In this document: positions 48,141-58,156 of the stretch, piece after piece
Position numbering within the stretch: position 1 is the stretch's first letter
Layout: the number at the start of each line of letters is the position of its first letter
DNA from: Aurantimonas marina
GTDB taxonomy: Bacteria; Pseudomonadota; Alphaproteobacteria; Rhizobiales; Rhizobiaceae
Direction of reading: 5' to 3'
Length of the DNA stretch: 64,000 bases
NCBI RefSeq assembly: GCF_017183135.1
Contig: NZ_JADDXW010000009.1
Span: forward strand, 104,210 to 168,209
The notes under the pieces: model-generated
The model's input: the letters and a program-made list of their open reading frames with translations, nothing else
Databases searched by the model: none
Told to the model about the DNA's origin: nothing
Translations under genes and position numbers: made by a program

Positions 48141-49001
48141 TTATGTCGGAGCTGAGCGGATTGCCGTGAGACAATGGACGGCGCCCGCCGCAAACTCTTG
48201 CGCCCGGTTTCGCTCTTTTTCGTCGGCCAACCGGTCGCCGAAGTCGAGATAGCAATCCAAAAGCAGCTCGCAGAGCGGCGCCATTCGATCCGCGGTCTCC
48301 GCGGGGGCTCGTTGCAACAGTAGCGAGTCGCCGAACGGCGCCCGGGAAAGACTGTCCGCCCGGCCGCCGGCCTCGTGCGCCAGTTTCTTCAAGGTAACAG
48401 CGGTATCATCGCTGGCGATCGCAGCCGCGTTTAGAAGCTGATCCGACAGCCGCCGCTCGAGGATGGTGAGGCTCCAGTTCTCTTTCTCTGCGTGAGGCGC
48501 TGCCCTTTGCGCGTGGAACGCACGCCTTCGTTCGCGCCGCAGCATCGCGACGTGACCGAGCTCTTCCCTGGCCATCTGCTCCGCCGCCTCTCGCAATTCG
48601 TCCGAAGGCGCGAGCGCCGCGACATAGGTCCAGAAAATGAAAGCGCGTTCCTCGTTGCGAACCGCCATCGAGAACGCCCGGTAGGCGCTCAGCAACTCGG
48701 GTGCGATGGTTCCCGCTCCCTCGTCGTTGAAAGTCTCGGTCGGTTCCCAGTGGGTCGTCGAGAAATCCGGCGATGTCGCGCCGACCCTCTCGGACCAGTG
48801 CATGACGTTTTCGAGATGCTGGCTCTCTTCTTCCACGAGCCTGTCGAAGACGGCGGCGAGCGCCGGTTGGTTCTCCCGGCGCATCCGTTCGGCCAGTTTC
48901 GAATATCCGTCTATCGCCTCCCGTTCCATCCCATAGGCGAGGGAAAACAGCTCATCCATGGACTGCACGACGGCGAAAGGCTCGAACTTTCGATGCGGCA
49001 T
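48141..49001 (-). CDS. Diiron ferritin-like (rubrerythrin-type) protein
   Basis: This 286-residue protein has a four-helix diiron site: E in YGMEREAIDGYSKLAERM, ExxH in EEESQHLENV, E in VRNEERAFIFWTY and ExxH in AREELGHVAML, all within residues 20-160. The C-terminal 120 residues form a second helical region with no recognised motif. There is no rubredoxin domain. GGAGG precedes the ATG at 49001. It is divergent from nosR, and the FNR-type box between them could serve both. A role in peroxide or NO chemistry or iron handling under denitrifying conditions is inference only. Confidence 0.82.
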   Translation of the reverse strand: MPHRKFEPFAVVQSMDELFSLAYGMEREAIDGYSKLAERMRRENQPALAAVFDRLVEEESQHLENVMHWSERVGATSPDFSTTHWEPTETFNDEGAGTIAPELLSAYRAFSMAVRNEERAFIFWTYVAALAPSDELREAAEQMAREELGHVAMLRRERRRAFHAQRAAPHAEKENWSLTILERRLSDQLLNAAAIASDDTAVTLKKLAHEAGGRADSLSRAPFGDSLLLQRAPAETADRMAPLCELLLDCYLDFGDRLADEKERNRAQEFAAGAVHCLTAIRSAPT

Positions 49002-49057
49002 CGGATGCCTCCATGGATTGGTTTCCGGCAGGGTCGCATTCCGTGCGGGCAAAGCAC

Positions 49058-49071
49058 TTGAGTTAAATCAA
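49058..49071. promoter_or_regulatory. FNR/NnrR (Crp-Fnr family) box
   Basis: TTGAGTTAAATCAA has perfect TTGA/TCAA half-sites with 6-bp spacing. Its centre (49064.5) would place a class II start site near 49106 for nosR. It is 57 bp upstream of the divergent ferritin-like ATG. Regulation by low oxygen or NO through FnrN, NnrR or DNR is expected. Confidence 0.82.
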
Positions 49072-49217
49072 GGAACCCTCCCGACAAATCGCTAGGGTCC
49101 GTCTCTATGCGACGTCGCAAGCCGTCCTTGATGATTCGATGCCCCGTAACGCCTTCCGCAATTCTCCACTCACCTGAAGGAGCCGATAGGTCCACATTGA
49201 ACTTCGCTCATCTTCCC

Positions 49218-51527
49218 ATGTTCCGAGGCTTTGTCGCCAAAGCCGGATCGGCTGTTCTTCTGTTGATCGCGGCGCTTGCCGTGGTCTTGGCGATTTCGTT
49301 CCAGGCGTTCGCCGCAGGGCGGCTCGCGGAATTTCTTACAAAGGCCGACCCTGCCGAATTCTTCGAAGGCGCCGACCGGTTCGGCGAGCTTCAAAGCGAT
49401 CCGCCGATCGTGCCCGTCTACCGCGGCGATGAAATCGCTGGATATGTCTATCTCAATTCCGATTTCACCAGCGCCATCGGCTATTCGGGCAAGCCGATCC
49501 AAATCCTTGTGGGGATCGACGGGCAGGGCGTGATTCGGGGCTTCAAGCTCGTCGAACACAAGGAACCGATCGTCTTGATCGGCATTCCCGAGGCCAAGGT
49601 CATCGCGTCGCTGAATTCGCTGATCGGCAGGGATATGGGCCGCGTGGCGGCCGGGTCCGAACGCCCCCCGCAGGTCGATATCGTCAGCGGCGCAACGGTC
49701 ACCGTGCTCGTCATGGGTGACAGCGTCGTGCGATCCGCCGTCCGGCTGATCCGCAGCGGCCGCCTTGGCGGAGCAGCCGCCGAGGCCGGGGTCACAGCAG
49801 CCGCAGCGGAGCAGAGGACGCTCGACCTCTCCAAAGCGGAGATCCGTGACTGGGAGGCTTTGGTTGGCGATGGTTCGGTGAGAAGCCTGCGCCTCAACGT
49901 CGGCGAAGTCTCCGAAGCCTTCGCGCAAGCGGGCCAGAACCAGGCAGCGGATCGGCCCGAGACGAAAAATCCCGACGATCGTTTCATCGAACTCCATGTC
50001 GCGCCGGTCAGCGTGCCGTCGATCGGCCTCAGCCTGCTCGGAGAGCGCGGTTACGAGCGGCTGCAGAAAAAACTGAAGCCGGACCAGCAGGCGATCGTCG
50101 TTGCTGGCGACGGAGCCTATTCCTTCAAGGGCTCGGGCTATGTGCGGGGCGGTATCTTCGATCGGATTGAGTTGCTCCAGAACGGGCAGGGCGTCCGGTT
50201 CCGCGACCGCAATCACACGCGGCTGGGCGACCTTGCCGCGAAGGGTGCTCCGAAGCTGCGCGAAATCGCGCTGTTCCTCGTCCCTGATGATTTCAACTTC
50301 GACGTCACAGAGCCGTGGGAACTCCAGTTGCTCGTCCAGAGAAGCTTCGGCGCGCGAGAGAAGGCGGTGCTTCCCTTCGAACTGGGCTACACCCTGCCAG
50401 ACCGTTACGTCACGGTTGTAAAGACGCCGGCTCCGGAACCCAAAGCGCAAACGGAAATCTCCGACCCCGTTCAGGCGAAGGCTGGCGAAACCACCGGATT
50501 GTCGCCGTTTTCCGACGACGATCCTCTCTGGATCAGGATATGGCGGATGAACGCGGTGTCGATCGGCATCGCCGCTGCCGCGCTTCTCATCCTCACGGCG
50601 ATCTTCTTCTTCCAGGATTGGCTGGTGAGGCGTCCCGGCCTCTACACCTGGGTGCGGCGCGGCTATCTCGTCTTCACGCTGTTCTGGCTGGGCTGGTACG
50701 CCAACGCGCAATTGTCGGTGGTCAATGTGTTGACCTTCACCAATGCGCTGATGACCGACTTCAACTGGGAGTTCTTTCTCTCCGCGCCGCTCGTTTTCAT
50801 CCTGTGGGCGACGCTGGCGGCCGGGCTGCTGTTCTGGGGGAGGGGACCCTTCTGCGGCTGGCTATGTCCGTTCGGGGCGCTTCAGGAACTCACCAACAAT
50901 CTGGCGCAATGGCTGAAGGTGCCGCAGATCAAGGTTCCCTGGGCTCTGCATGAGCGGCTGTGGCCGATCAAATACATCATCTTCCTGGGCCTTTTCGGCC
51001 TGTCGCTCTATTCGGTCGCGCTGGCGGAGATGTTCGCCGAGGTCGAGCCGTTCAAGACGGCGATCATCCTGAAATTCGCCCGCGAATGGCCGTTCGTGAT
51101 CTTCGCGCTGACGCTTCTGGCCGCCGGGCTGTTCATCGAGCGCTTCTATTGCCGCTATCTCTGCCCGCTCGGGGCCGCGCTCGCCATTCCCGGCCGCATG
51201 CGGATGTTCGAATGGTTGAAGCGCTGGCCCGAATGCGGCTCGCCCTGCCAGCGCTGCGCCAACGAATGTCCGGTGCAGTCGATCCATCCGGAGGGCCAGA
51301 TCAACGTCAACGAGTGCATCTACTGCATGCATTGCCAGGAACTTTACCACGACGATCACCGCTGCCCGCACATGATCCAGGTGCGGTTGAAGCGCGAGAA
51401 ATTCGCGGCGCTGTCATCCCCTTCCATGCGAGGAAAAGAGCCCGCCAAACCCGTCATCTCCCACAAGGGAGTGCCCGTCGAACGGCCCCGGCAGGGTCGA
51501 GACGACGCCGTAGTCAGGCGATCATAG
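49218..51527 (+). CDS. nosR: NosR, membrane iron-sulfur flavoprotein for N2O reduction
   Basis: NosR passes electrons to NosZ and is needed for its maturation. The protein (769 residues from this start) has a signal helix (about 8-32), a periplasmic FMN-binding domain with covalent-FMN motif SGATVTVLVMGDSV, membrane helices from about residue 445, two CxxxCP motifs (FCGWLCPFG, YCRYLCPLG) and two 4Fe-4S clusters (CQRCANECP, CIYCMHC). The FNR box implies transcription starts near 49106, so the open-frame ATG at 49107 would be leaderless; TTG at 49197 and ATG at 49218 are the real candidates. Confidence 0.95.
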   Translation: MFRGFVAKAGSAVLLLIAALAVVLAISFQAFAAGRLAEFLTKADPAEFFEGADRFGELQSDPPIVPVYRGDEIAGYVYLNSDFTSAIGYSGKPIQILVGIDGQGVIRGFKLVEHKEPIVLIGIPEAKVIASLNSLIGRDMGRVAAGSERPPQVDIVSGATVTVLVMGDSVVRSAVRLIRSGRLGGAAAEAGVTAAAAEQRTLDLSKAEIRDWEALVGDGSVRSLRLNVGEVSEAFAQAGQNQAADRPETKNPDDRFIELHVAPVSVPSIGLSLLGERGYERLQKKLKPDQQAIVVAGDGAYSFKGSGYVRGGIFDRIELLQNGQGVRFRDRNHTRLGDLAAKGAPKLREIALFLVPDDFNFDVTEPWELQLLVQRSFGAREKAVLPFELGYTLPDRYVTVVKTPAPEPKAQTEISDPVQAKAGETTGLSPFSDDDPLWIRIWRMNAVSIGIAAAALLILTAIFFFQDWLVRRPGLYTWVRRGYLVFTLFWLGWYANAQLSVVNVLTFTNALMTDFNWEFFLSAPLVFILWATLAAGLLFWGRGPFCGWLCPFGALQELTNNLAQWLKVPQIKVPWALHERLWPIKYIIFLGLFGLSLYSVALAEMFAEVEPFKTAIILKFAREWPFVIFALTLLAAGLFIERFYCRYLCPLGAALAIPGRMRMFEWLKRWPECGSPCQRCANECPVQSIHPEGQINVNECIYCMHCQELYHDDHRCPHMIQVRLKREKFAALSSPSMRGKEPAKPVISHKGVPVERPRQGRDDAVVRRS

Positions 51528-51536
51528 GAGACCGAT

Positions 51537-53462
51537 ATGTCGCAAGAAGACACCAAACATGGATTGAACAGGCGCCAGTTGCTGGGAACCACTGCGGTAG
51601 CCGCGGCGGCCGGCGCCAGCGGGGTCGGCGGAGCGCTGACGCTCGCCGGCTTGGCAGCGACGCCGGCGGCGGCGCAGGATACGTCGGCCGCAGGCAATGG
51701 TTACGAGGTAAAGCCGGGAGAACTCGACGAATATTACGTCTTTTTCTCCAGCGGCCAGACCGGCGAGATACGCATCGTCGGCGCGCCGTCGATGCGAGAG
51801 ATGATGCGCATTCCGGTGTTCAACCGCTGCAGCGCGACGGGTTGGGGACAGACGAACGAAAGCCGCAAAGTGCTGAGCGAGGGCCTATTGCCCGAAACCC
51901 GGGAGTTTCTCGCGGACAAGGGCGGCATCTATCTCAACGGGGACCTGCACCACCCACATCCATCCTTCACGGACGGCACCTATGACGGGCGTTATCTCTA
52001 CGCCAACGACAAGGCCAACACGCGCGTCTGCCGCATTCGTCTCGACGTCATGAAATGCGACAAGATCATCCAGTTGCCGAACCAGCACACGGTACATGGC
52101 CTGCGCGTGCAGAAATATCCCAAGACGGGCTATGTATTCTGCAATGGCGAAGACCGCGTGCCGATCCCGAACGACGGCAAGATACTGGACGACAAGTCGC
52201 AGTATCACGCGATCTTCACGGCCGTCGATGGTGAGACGATGCAGGTCGCCTGGCAGGTGAAGGTGGACGGCAATCTCGACAACGTCGATGCCGATTATCA
52301 GGGCAAGTATTGCTTCGCCACCTGTTATAACTCGGAAGAGGGCGTCAATCTCGCCGAGATGATGGCGAAGGAACAGGACTGGGCCGTTATCTTCAACATC
52401 AAGCGCATCGAGGAAGCTGTCGCCAGTGGCGATTATGAGGAGATAAACGGGGTACCCGTCGTCGACGGCCGGCACGGCTCCCCCTTCACCCGATACGTTC
52501 CGGTTCCAAACAGTCCGCATGGCATGAACACAGCGCCGGATGGCATCCACGTCGTGGCCGCCGGCAAGCTGTCGCCCACGGTGACGGTGTTCGACGTGCG
52601 CAAGTTCGACGATCTGTTCGACGACAAGATCGAGCCGCGCGACACGGTCGTGGCCGAGCCGGAACTTGGGCTCGGACCGTTGCACACGGCCTATGACGGT
52701 CGCGGCAACGCCTATACGACGTTGTTTATCGACAGCCAGATCTGCAAGTGGAACATCGAGGACGCCAAACGGGCTTTCCAAGGCGAGTCCGTCGATCCGA
52801 TCAAGCAGAAGCTGGATGTCCACTACCAGCCCGGACACAACCACACCTCGATGGGGCAGACCAAGGAGGCCGATGGCAAGTGGCTGATATCGTTGAACAA
52901 GTTCTCCAAGGATCGCTACCTGAACGTCGGACCGCTCAAGCCGGAGAACGATCAGCTGATCGACATTTCCGGCGACGAGATGGTGCTCGTGCATGACAAT
53001 CCGACCTTCGCTGAGCCGCACGACGCCACGCTCGTGCATCGTTCCAAGATCGACCCGGTGCACATATGGAGCCGCGACGACCCCTTCTTCGCCGACGCGG
53101 TAAGCCAGGCGGAAGCCGACGGCGTCGATCTGATCGGGGATTCCAAGGTCGTCCGCGACGGCAACAAGGTCCGTGTCTACATGACCTCGACCGCGCCCGT
53201 ATTCGGTCTGGAAAGCTTCACGGTCAAACAGGGCGAGGAAGTCACCGTCTATATTACCAATATTGATGACGTAGAGGATCTCACTCACGGGTTCGCCATC
53301 GTCAACTACGGCATCAACATGGAAGTCGCGCCGCAGGCGACCGCATCGGTCACCTTCATGGCGAGCAAACCGGGTGTCTATTGGTACTATTGCTCCTGGT
53401 TCTGCCACGCGATGCACATGGAGATGAAGGGCCGCATGTTTGTTGAGCCGCAGGGCACCTGA
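51537..53462 (+). CDS. nosZ: Nitrous-oxide reductase NosZ, clade I (TAT-exported)
   Basis: This 641-residue periplasmic copper enzyme reduces N2O to N2. The leader has twin Arg in [11 protein letters not shown] and is cleaved near ATPAAAQ, the mark of clade I. The seven-bladed propeller supplies the CuZ histidines ([42 protein letters not shown]). The C-terminal cupredoxin carries CuA: C619, W621, C623, H627 and M630. All ligands I could check are intact. It starts 9 bp after nosR. Confidence 0.98.
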   Translation: MSQEDTKHGLNRRQLLGTTAVAAAAGASGVGGALTLAGLAATPAAAQDTSAAGNGYEVKPGELDEYYVFFSSGQTGEIRIVGAPSMREMMRIPVFNRCSATGWGQTNESRKVLSEGLLPETREFLADKGGIYLNGDLHHPHPSFTDGTYDGRYLYANDKANTRVCRIRLDVMKCDKIIQLPNQHTVHGLRVQKYPKTGYVFCNGEDRVPIPNDGKILDDKSQYHAIFTAVDGETMQVAWQVKVDGNLDNVDADYQGKYCFATCYNSEEGVNLAEMMAKEQDWAVIFNIKRIEEAVASGDYEEINGVPVVDGRHGSPFTRYVPVPNSPHGMNTAPDGIHVVAAGKLSPTVTVFDVRKFDDLFDDKIEPRDTVVAEPELGLGPLHTAYDGRGNAYTTLFIDSQICKWNIEDAKRAFQGESVDPIKQKLDVHYQPGHNHTSMGQTKEADGKWLISLNKFSKDRYLNVGPLKPENDQLIDISGDEMVLVHDNPTFAEPHDATLVHRSKIDPVHIWSRDDPFFADAVSQAEADGVDLIGDSKVVRDGNKVRVYMTSTAPVFGLESFTVKQGEEVTVYITNIDDVEDLTHGFAIVNYGINMEVAPQATASVTFMASKPGVYWYYCSWFCHAMHMEMKGRMFVEPQGT

Positions 53463-53466
53463 GCCG

Positions 53467-54843
53467 ATGGCACGAACAAGTATAGCGACACTGGGGATGG
53501 CGGCCGTTCTGGCTGCCATCCTGGCACTGCCGGCAACCGCGGCGCGGATCGTCGCGCCCGCGGGGGATGCCGATCTTCAAGCGCTGTTGAACGCGGCGTC
53601 ACCAGGAGACGTGATCGCGCTCGAGAGCGGCGAACACAAAGGGCCGGTCACGATCGATCGGGCACTGACGGTCGAAGGCGAGCCGGGCGCGGTGCTTCGC
53701 GGCAATGGCTTCGGTAACGTCGTTACGGTCAAAGCGCCCGACGCGGTGGTGCGCGGCCTCGAGATCAGAGGGTCCGGAAAGGACCTGGAAACGATGGATG
53801 CCGGCGTGTTCGTGACCCAGACGGCGCGGGCGACGCTCGTCGAGGACAATAGGATCATCGGCAATCTCTACGGAATTGTTCTGCATGGAGCTGAGGATTC
53901 CGTCGCCAAAGGCAATCGCATCATCGGGATACGCGTTGGCCGCACGAACGAGATGGGGAACGGCGTCTCCGTCTGGAATGCGCCTGGCGCCAAGGTCATC
54001 GGCAACGACATCAGCTTTGGTCGCGACGGGATTTTCACCAACGCCAGCGAGCGCAATGTCTTCAGCGGTAATCGTTTCCACGATGTCCGCTTCGCCGTTC
54101 ACTATATGTACACCAACGACAGTGTTGTCAGCGACAATGTTTCGGTGGGCAACGCCATCGGCTACGCGATCATGTATTCCAATAATCTGACGGTGACCGG
54201 CAATCTGTCAGACGGCGATCGCGACAACGCGTTGCTCGTCAACTATGCCAACGGTTCGGAGTTCGCCGGCAATGTCGTTCGGGGCCGTCCGCAATCGATC
54301 GAGCGATGGAAGACGGCCGGCAGGCACGATGCGGCCGACGGCGCGGCGGTGCCGGACGACGCCAAGCCTCCGCGAGCCGCGGGCGCCATGCGCATCGGCC
54401 CGGAGAAATGCGTCTTCATCTATAACGCCAACAAGAACAGCTTTCGCGACAATCGGTTCGAGGGATGCGAGATCGGCGTCCACTTCACTGCCGGTTCCGA
54501 GGGCAACGCGATGACCGGCAACGCCTTCGTGAGAAACCGCAATCAGATCAAATATGTGGGCACCCGCCATCTCGATTGGTCGACGGCGGGGCGCGGCAAT
54601 TACTGGAGCGACAACCCGGCCTTCGATCTGAACGGCGACGGCATCGGCGACGGCCCCTACCGGCCAAACGGTCTGGTCGACAGGGTGCTGTGGACGGCGC
54701 CCCAGGCCAAGGTTCTCGTCAACAGCCCGGCGGTTCAGGTGATCCGCTGGGCGCAGGCCCAGTTCCCGGCTTTGCTGCCCGGCGGCGTGGTGGACAGTCA
54801 TCCGCTGATGGCGCCGCCCGAAACGTTGCGAACGGAGCAATAA
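53467..54843 (+). CDS. nosD: NosD, periplasmic copper-site assembly protein
   Basis: This 458-residue protein has a signal peptide (about 1-25) and a right-handed beta-helix of CASH repeats, seen as repeated N-x-I-x-G-N turns such as EDNRIIGNLYGIVLHG and KGNRIIGIRVG, followed by a Ca-binding-like DLNGDGIGDGPYRPNG. It works with the NosFY transporter to supply sulfur for CuZ. It starts 4 bp after nosZ, and its stop shares a base with nosF. Confidence 0.95.
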   Translation: MARTSIATLGMAAVLAAILALPATAARIVAPAGDADLQALLNAASPGDVIALESGEHKGPVTIDRALTVEGEPGAVLRGNGFGNVVTVKAPDAVVRGLEIRGSGKDLETMDAGVFVTQTARATLVEDNRIIGNLYGIVLHGAEDSVAKGNRIIGIRVGRTNEMGNGVSVWNAPGAKVIGNDISFGRDGIFTNASERNVFSGNRFHDVRFAVHYMYTNDSVVSDNVSVGNAIGYAIMYSNNLTVTGNLSDGDRDNALLVNYANGSEFAGNVVRGRPQSIERWKTAGRHDAADGAAVPDDAKPPRAAGAMRIGPEKCVFIYNANKNSFRDNRFEGCEIGVHFTAGSEGNAMTGNAFVRNRNQIKYVGTRHLDWSTAGRGNYWSDNPAFDLNGDGIGDGPYRPNGLVDRVLWTAPQAKVLVNSPAVQVIRWAQAQFPALLPGGVVDSHPLMAPPETLRTEQ

Positions 54844-55763
54844 TGGCTGAAACGGTTCGTGTTGCGCAGGTGGCCAAATCCTATGGCGGGGTCGACGCCG
54901 TCAGCGACGTTTCCTTTACGCTGAACGAAGGCGAGACGGTTGCGCTCGTCGGCCACAATGGTGCCGGCAAGACGACGCTGATCAAGTTGATGCTCGGGCT
55001 GATCCGGCCCAGCGCGGGAACGGTGCGCGTGCTCGGCGAGTCACCCGCCGCCGGGGAGTTCGCGGCGCGCAAGCGGCTTGGCTATCTGCCGGAGAGCGTT
55101 TCCTTCAACATGGCTCTGACGGGACGCGAGACGCTCGCCTTTTACGCAAGGCTCAAACGCGCGCCGCACGCCGTTGTGGCCGGGCTGCTCGACCATGTGG
55201 GACTGACCGCCGCGGCGGATCGCCGCGTCGGCGCCTACTCCAAGGGAATGCGCCAGCGTCTCGGCCTGGCGCAGGCGTTGCTGGGCGATCCGAAGGTGCT
55301 GCTTCTCGACGAGCCGACGACCGGGCTCGATCCGGCGCTGCGGCGCAGCTTCTACCGCATCGTCGGCGAATTGCGGTCACGGGGCGCGACGGTTCTGTTG
55401 TCCTCCCACGCCCTCACGGAACTCGAGGGCAAGGCGGACCGGGTCATCATCGTCAACCGCGGCATCAAGATCGCGGATGGGACGATCGAGGAGCTGCGGG
55501 GCATAGCCCGGTTGCCGACGCGTATCCGCGTCCGGCTCAGGGATGACGATGCCGGCCGGGCGGAAGACTGGATGAAACAAGCCGGCGGATGGCGAAGGAT
55601 CAACGGTCATGTGCTGGAGATCGACGCCTCGCCGGAAGACAAGATCATGCTGCTGCGCAAGGCGGCCGCGAGCGACGCGCCGGTAACCGATCTGGACGTG
55701 ATTCCGCCGACGCTCGACGAGCTTTATGCCCATTTCCTGGGCGCGCAGGAGGCGATCCGGTGA
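54843..55763 (+). CDS. nosF: NosF, ABC transporter ATPase for NosZ maturation
   Basis: This 306-residue cytoplasmic ATPase has Walker A GHNGAGKTTL near 38-47, signature YSKGMRQRLGLAQ near 135, and Walker B KVLLLDEPTTGLDPA. The C-terminal 80 residues are the NosF-specific regulatory extension. Its ATG overlaps the nosD stop by one base, and its stop overlaps the GTG start of nosY. Confidence 0.96.
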   Translation: MAETVRVAQVAKSYGGVDAVSDVSFTLNEGETVALVGHNGAGKTTLIKLMLGLIRPSAGTVRVLGESPAAGEFAARKRLGYLPESVSFNMALTGRETLAFYARLKRAPHAVVAGLLDHVGLTAAADRRVGAYSKGMRQRLGLAQALLGDPKVLLLDEPTTGLDPALRRSFYRIVGELRSRGATVLLSSHALTELEGKADRVIIVNRGIKIADGTIEELRGIARLPTRIRVRLRDDDAGRAEDWMKQAGGWRRINGHVLEIDASPEDKIMLLRKAAASDAPVTDLDVIPPTLDELYAHFLGAQEAIR

Positions 55764-56587
55764 GGAATGTTCTGATCGTCGCCCGCAAGGAGATTCAGGA
55801 GGGCATGCGCAATCGCTGGGTGCTCGCCACGACGCTGCTGCTTGCCGCGCTGGCGCTGACGCTGACATTTCTCGGCAGCGCGCCCACCGGTGACGTCGGC
55901 GCCGGGGCGCTCGACGTGGTGATCGTGAGCCTGTCGAGTCTGACCATTTTCCTGGTGCCGCTGATTGCCCTCCTGATTTCGCATGACGCCGTCGTCGGCG
56001 AGATGGAGCGCGGCACCATGCTTCTTCTGCTCAGCTATCCGATTGGCCGCTGGCAGGTGATTCTCGGAAAATTCGTCGGGCATCTGGCGATCCTGGCATT
56101 CGCCACACTGCTCGGCTACGGGGCGGCGGCAGCCGCGCTCGCGGCAACGGGCGCCGCGATCGACGCGGCGAGCTGGTTGGCCTTCCTGTCGATGATCCTG
56201 TCCTCGATCATGCTCGGCGCGGTGTTTATCGCCATCGGCTATCTGGTGAGCGCGCTGGTCGGCGAACGTGGAACAGCCGGCGGAATCGCCGTCGGCGTCT
56301 GGCTGCTGTTCGTGCTCATCTACGACACGGCGCTGCTCGGCATTCTGGTCGTCGATCAGGGGCGGACGATCACGGCTGACCTTTTGAATATTCTCCTGCT
56401 GCTGAATCCGACCGATGTCTACCGACTGCTGAATCTGGGATCGGGAAGCGCAGGCGCGCTGTCCGGCATGGGGGGCATTGCCGAAAATGTCGCGTTGAGT
56501 CCGGCCATGCTGACCGGCGCGCTGGCTTGGTGGGCGCTCGTGCCGCTGATGGCGGCAGTGTTGGTGTTTTCGAGGAGAGAATTATGA
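55760..56587 (+). CDS. nosY: NosY, ABC transporter permease for NosZ maturation
   Basis: This 275-residue membrane protein has six predicted helices and the ABC-2 features KEIQEGMRNRWVLATTLLL and EMERGTMLLLLSYPIGRWQ. It uses a GTG start at 55760 that overlaps the nosF stop (GTGA). The long hydrophilic gate NLGSGSAGALSGMGGIAEN lies before the last helix. NosDFY together deliver a sulfur species to the periplasm. Confidence 0.95.
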   Translation: MRNVLIVARKEIQEGMRNRWVLATTLLLAALALTLTFLGSAPTGDVGAGALDVVIVSLSSLTIFLVPLIALLISHDAVVGEMERGTMLLLLSYPIGRWQVILGKFVGHLAILAFATLLGYGAAAAALAATGAAIDAASWLAFLSMILSSIMLGAVFIAIGYLVSALVGERGTAGGIAVGVWLLFVLIYDTALLGILVVDQGRTITADLLNILLLLNPTDVYRLLNLGSGSAGALSGMGGIAENVALSPAMLTGALAWWALVPLMAAVLVFSRREL

Positions 56588-57108
56588 GGACCGCGGTTCT
56601 CGCCGGGCTGCTGGCTTTCGTCCTGTTCCTCGCCGGCTGCGGCGGCGAGGAACAGACAGAGGCGCCAGCGCCGTTCGCGCTGACGGAAAGCGCCATCGGC
56701 CACTACTGCGGGATGAACGTTCTCGAACATCCTGGACCGAAAGGGCAGATCATCCTGGCGAAGGCGCTGGAACCGATCTGGTTCTCCTCGGCGCGCGATA
56801 CCGTGGCCTTCACCCTGCTGCCCGAGGAATCCAAGAACATCGCGGCGATCTACGTCTCGGATATGGCCGCCGCCGAGACCTGGGACGCGCCCGGCGCGGA
56901 GAACTGGATCGACGCCAAGAGGGCGTTCTTCGTGATCGGCAGTTCCTCGCGCGGCGGGATGGGCGCGCCGGAGACGGTGCCTTTTTCGACGGAAATCGCG
57001 GCTCGCCGCTTTGTCGAGGAAAATGGCGGCGACATCGTCGGCTTCGCCGATATTCCCCCCGATTACGTGCTCGGAAGCGCGCCAAACGAGATTGAATCCA
57101 ACAAGTAA
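56584..57108 (+). CDS. nosL: NosL, outer-membrane/periplasmic copper chaperone lipoprotein
   Basis: This 174-residue lipoprotein has the lipobox FLAGC (Cys19) and the Cu(I)-binding CGM motif (HYCGMNV, residues 40-46). It transfers copper to apo-NosZ through NosDFY. Its ATG overlaps the nosY stop by 4 bp. Confidence 0.95.
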   Translation: MRTAVLAGLLAFVLFLAGCGGEEQTEAPAPFALTESAIGHYCGMNVLEHPGPKGQIILAKALEPIWFSSARDTVAFTLLPEESKNIAAIYVSDMAAAETWDAPGAENWIDAKRAFFVIGSSSRGGMGAPETVPFSTEIAARRFVEENGGDIVGFADIPPDYVLGSAPNEIESNK

Positions 57109-57151
57109 TCGCCTCGGCCCGTCGGGCCGCCAAACCATCAGGATGTTTTTC

Positions 57152-58156
57152 ATGCCCGCCCCTCTCGACCGGCGACGTGTCATCGCCATATTGGCCGCCG
57201 TCGGCGGCCTGGGTCTCATCCCGTTCGGACGCGAGAGCATGGCCGAAGCCCACGTCGTCACCTGGCGCGGACAGGCGCTGGGGGCGCCGGCGTCGCTCAC
57301 CCTGCATCATCATGATCGGGCCGAGGCCGGACGATTGATTGAAAGGGCGGTTACGGAGGTCCGACGCCTGGAGCGCGTTTTCAGTCTCTACCGGGACGAC
57401 TCGGCGCTGGTCGAGCTGAACAGGACGGGTGCTCTCGTCGCGCCGCCGGCCGATATGGTCAGGCTTCTGGAGGCAAGCCGCGCTTTCCGGGATCTCAGCG
57501 AAGGCGCGTTCGATCCGACCGTTCAGCCCCTGTGGATACTGTATGGCGAACATTTCGCGGCGCCTGCGGCCGACCCGTCCGGTCCGTCCGAGGAGCGGTT
57601 GCGGGAGGTGGCGACTCTCGTGGGGCTCGATGGCGTCAGGTTCAGCCGCGACCGGATCGCCTTCGCTCGGCATGGGATGGCGCTCACCTTCAACGGCATC
57701 GCGCAAGGGTACATCACCGATAAGGTCGTCGAATTGCTGCGAAGCGGCGGCATCACGAAAAGCCTTGTGGACATGGGCGAAATTCGCGCGCTCGGCACGC
57801 GCCCGGACGACTCCCCATGGCGTGTCGGTGTCGCGGCCATGCAGGATGCGAGGGAACCCGAGGCCATCCTCGAGATCGTGGACAAGGCGGTGGCGACCTC
57901 GAGCGGGGGAGGATTTCGCTTCGATGGGGCCGGGCGGTTCAACCATTTGCTCGACCCGCGCGACGGCCGACCGGCCCGGCTCTACCGGAGCGTGACTGTG
58001 GTCGCGCCGAAGGCCACCGACGCCGACGCCTTGTCGACCGCCTTCAGTCTTATGGAGCGATCGGCGATCGCGAATGTTCTGAAAACTCGTCCGGATATGG
58101 AGGTCTATTTGACCGCCCGTTCAGGCGATCGTCTGCGCCTTCATGGCAATGCGTGA
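57152..58156 (+). CDS. nosX: NosX, ApbE-like FMN transferase for NosR
   Basis: This 334-residue exported protein has an Arg-rich leader (LDRRRVIAILAAVGGLGL) and the ApbE core: RLERVFSLYRDDSALVELNR, EGAFDPTVQPLW, LTFNGIAQGYITDKVVELLR and VDMGEIRALGTRPDD. It attaches FMN to NosR and completes the nosRZDFYLX set. The ATG at 57152 has AGGA about 8 bp upstream; an in-frame ATG at 57143 is the alternative. Confidence 0.93.
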   Translation: MPAPLDRRRVIAILAAVGGLGLIPFGRESMAEAHVVTWRGQALGAPASLTLHHHDRAEAGRLIERAVTEVRRLERVFSLYRDDSALVELNRTGALVAPPADMVRLLEASRAFRDLSEGAFDPTVQPLWILYGEHFAAPAADPSGPSEERLREVATLVGLDGVRFSRDRIAFARHGMALTFNGIAQGYITDKVVELLRSGGITKSLVDMGEIRALGTRPDDSPWRVGVAAMQDAREPEAILEIVDKAVATSSGGGFRFDGAGRFNHLLDPRDGRPARLYRSVTVVAPKATDADALSTAFSLMERSAIANVLKTRPDMEVYLTARSGDRLRLHGNA

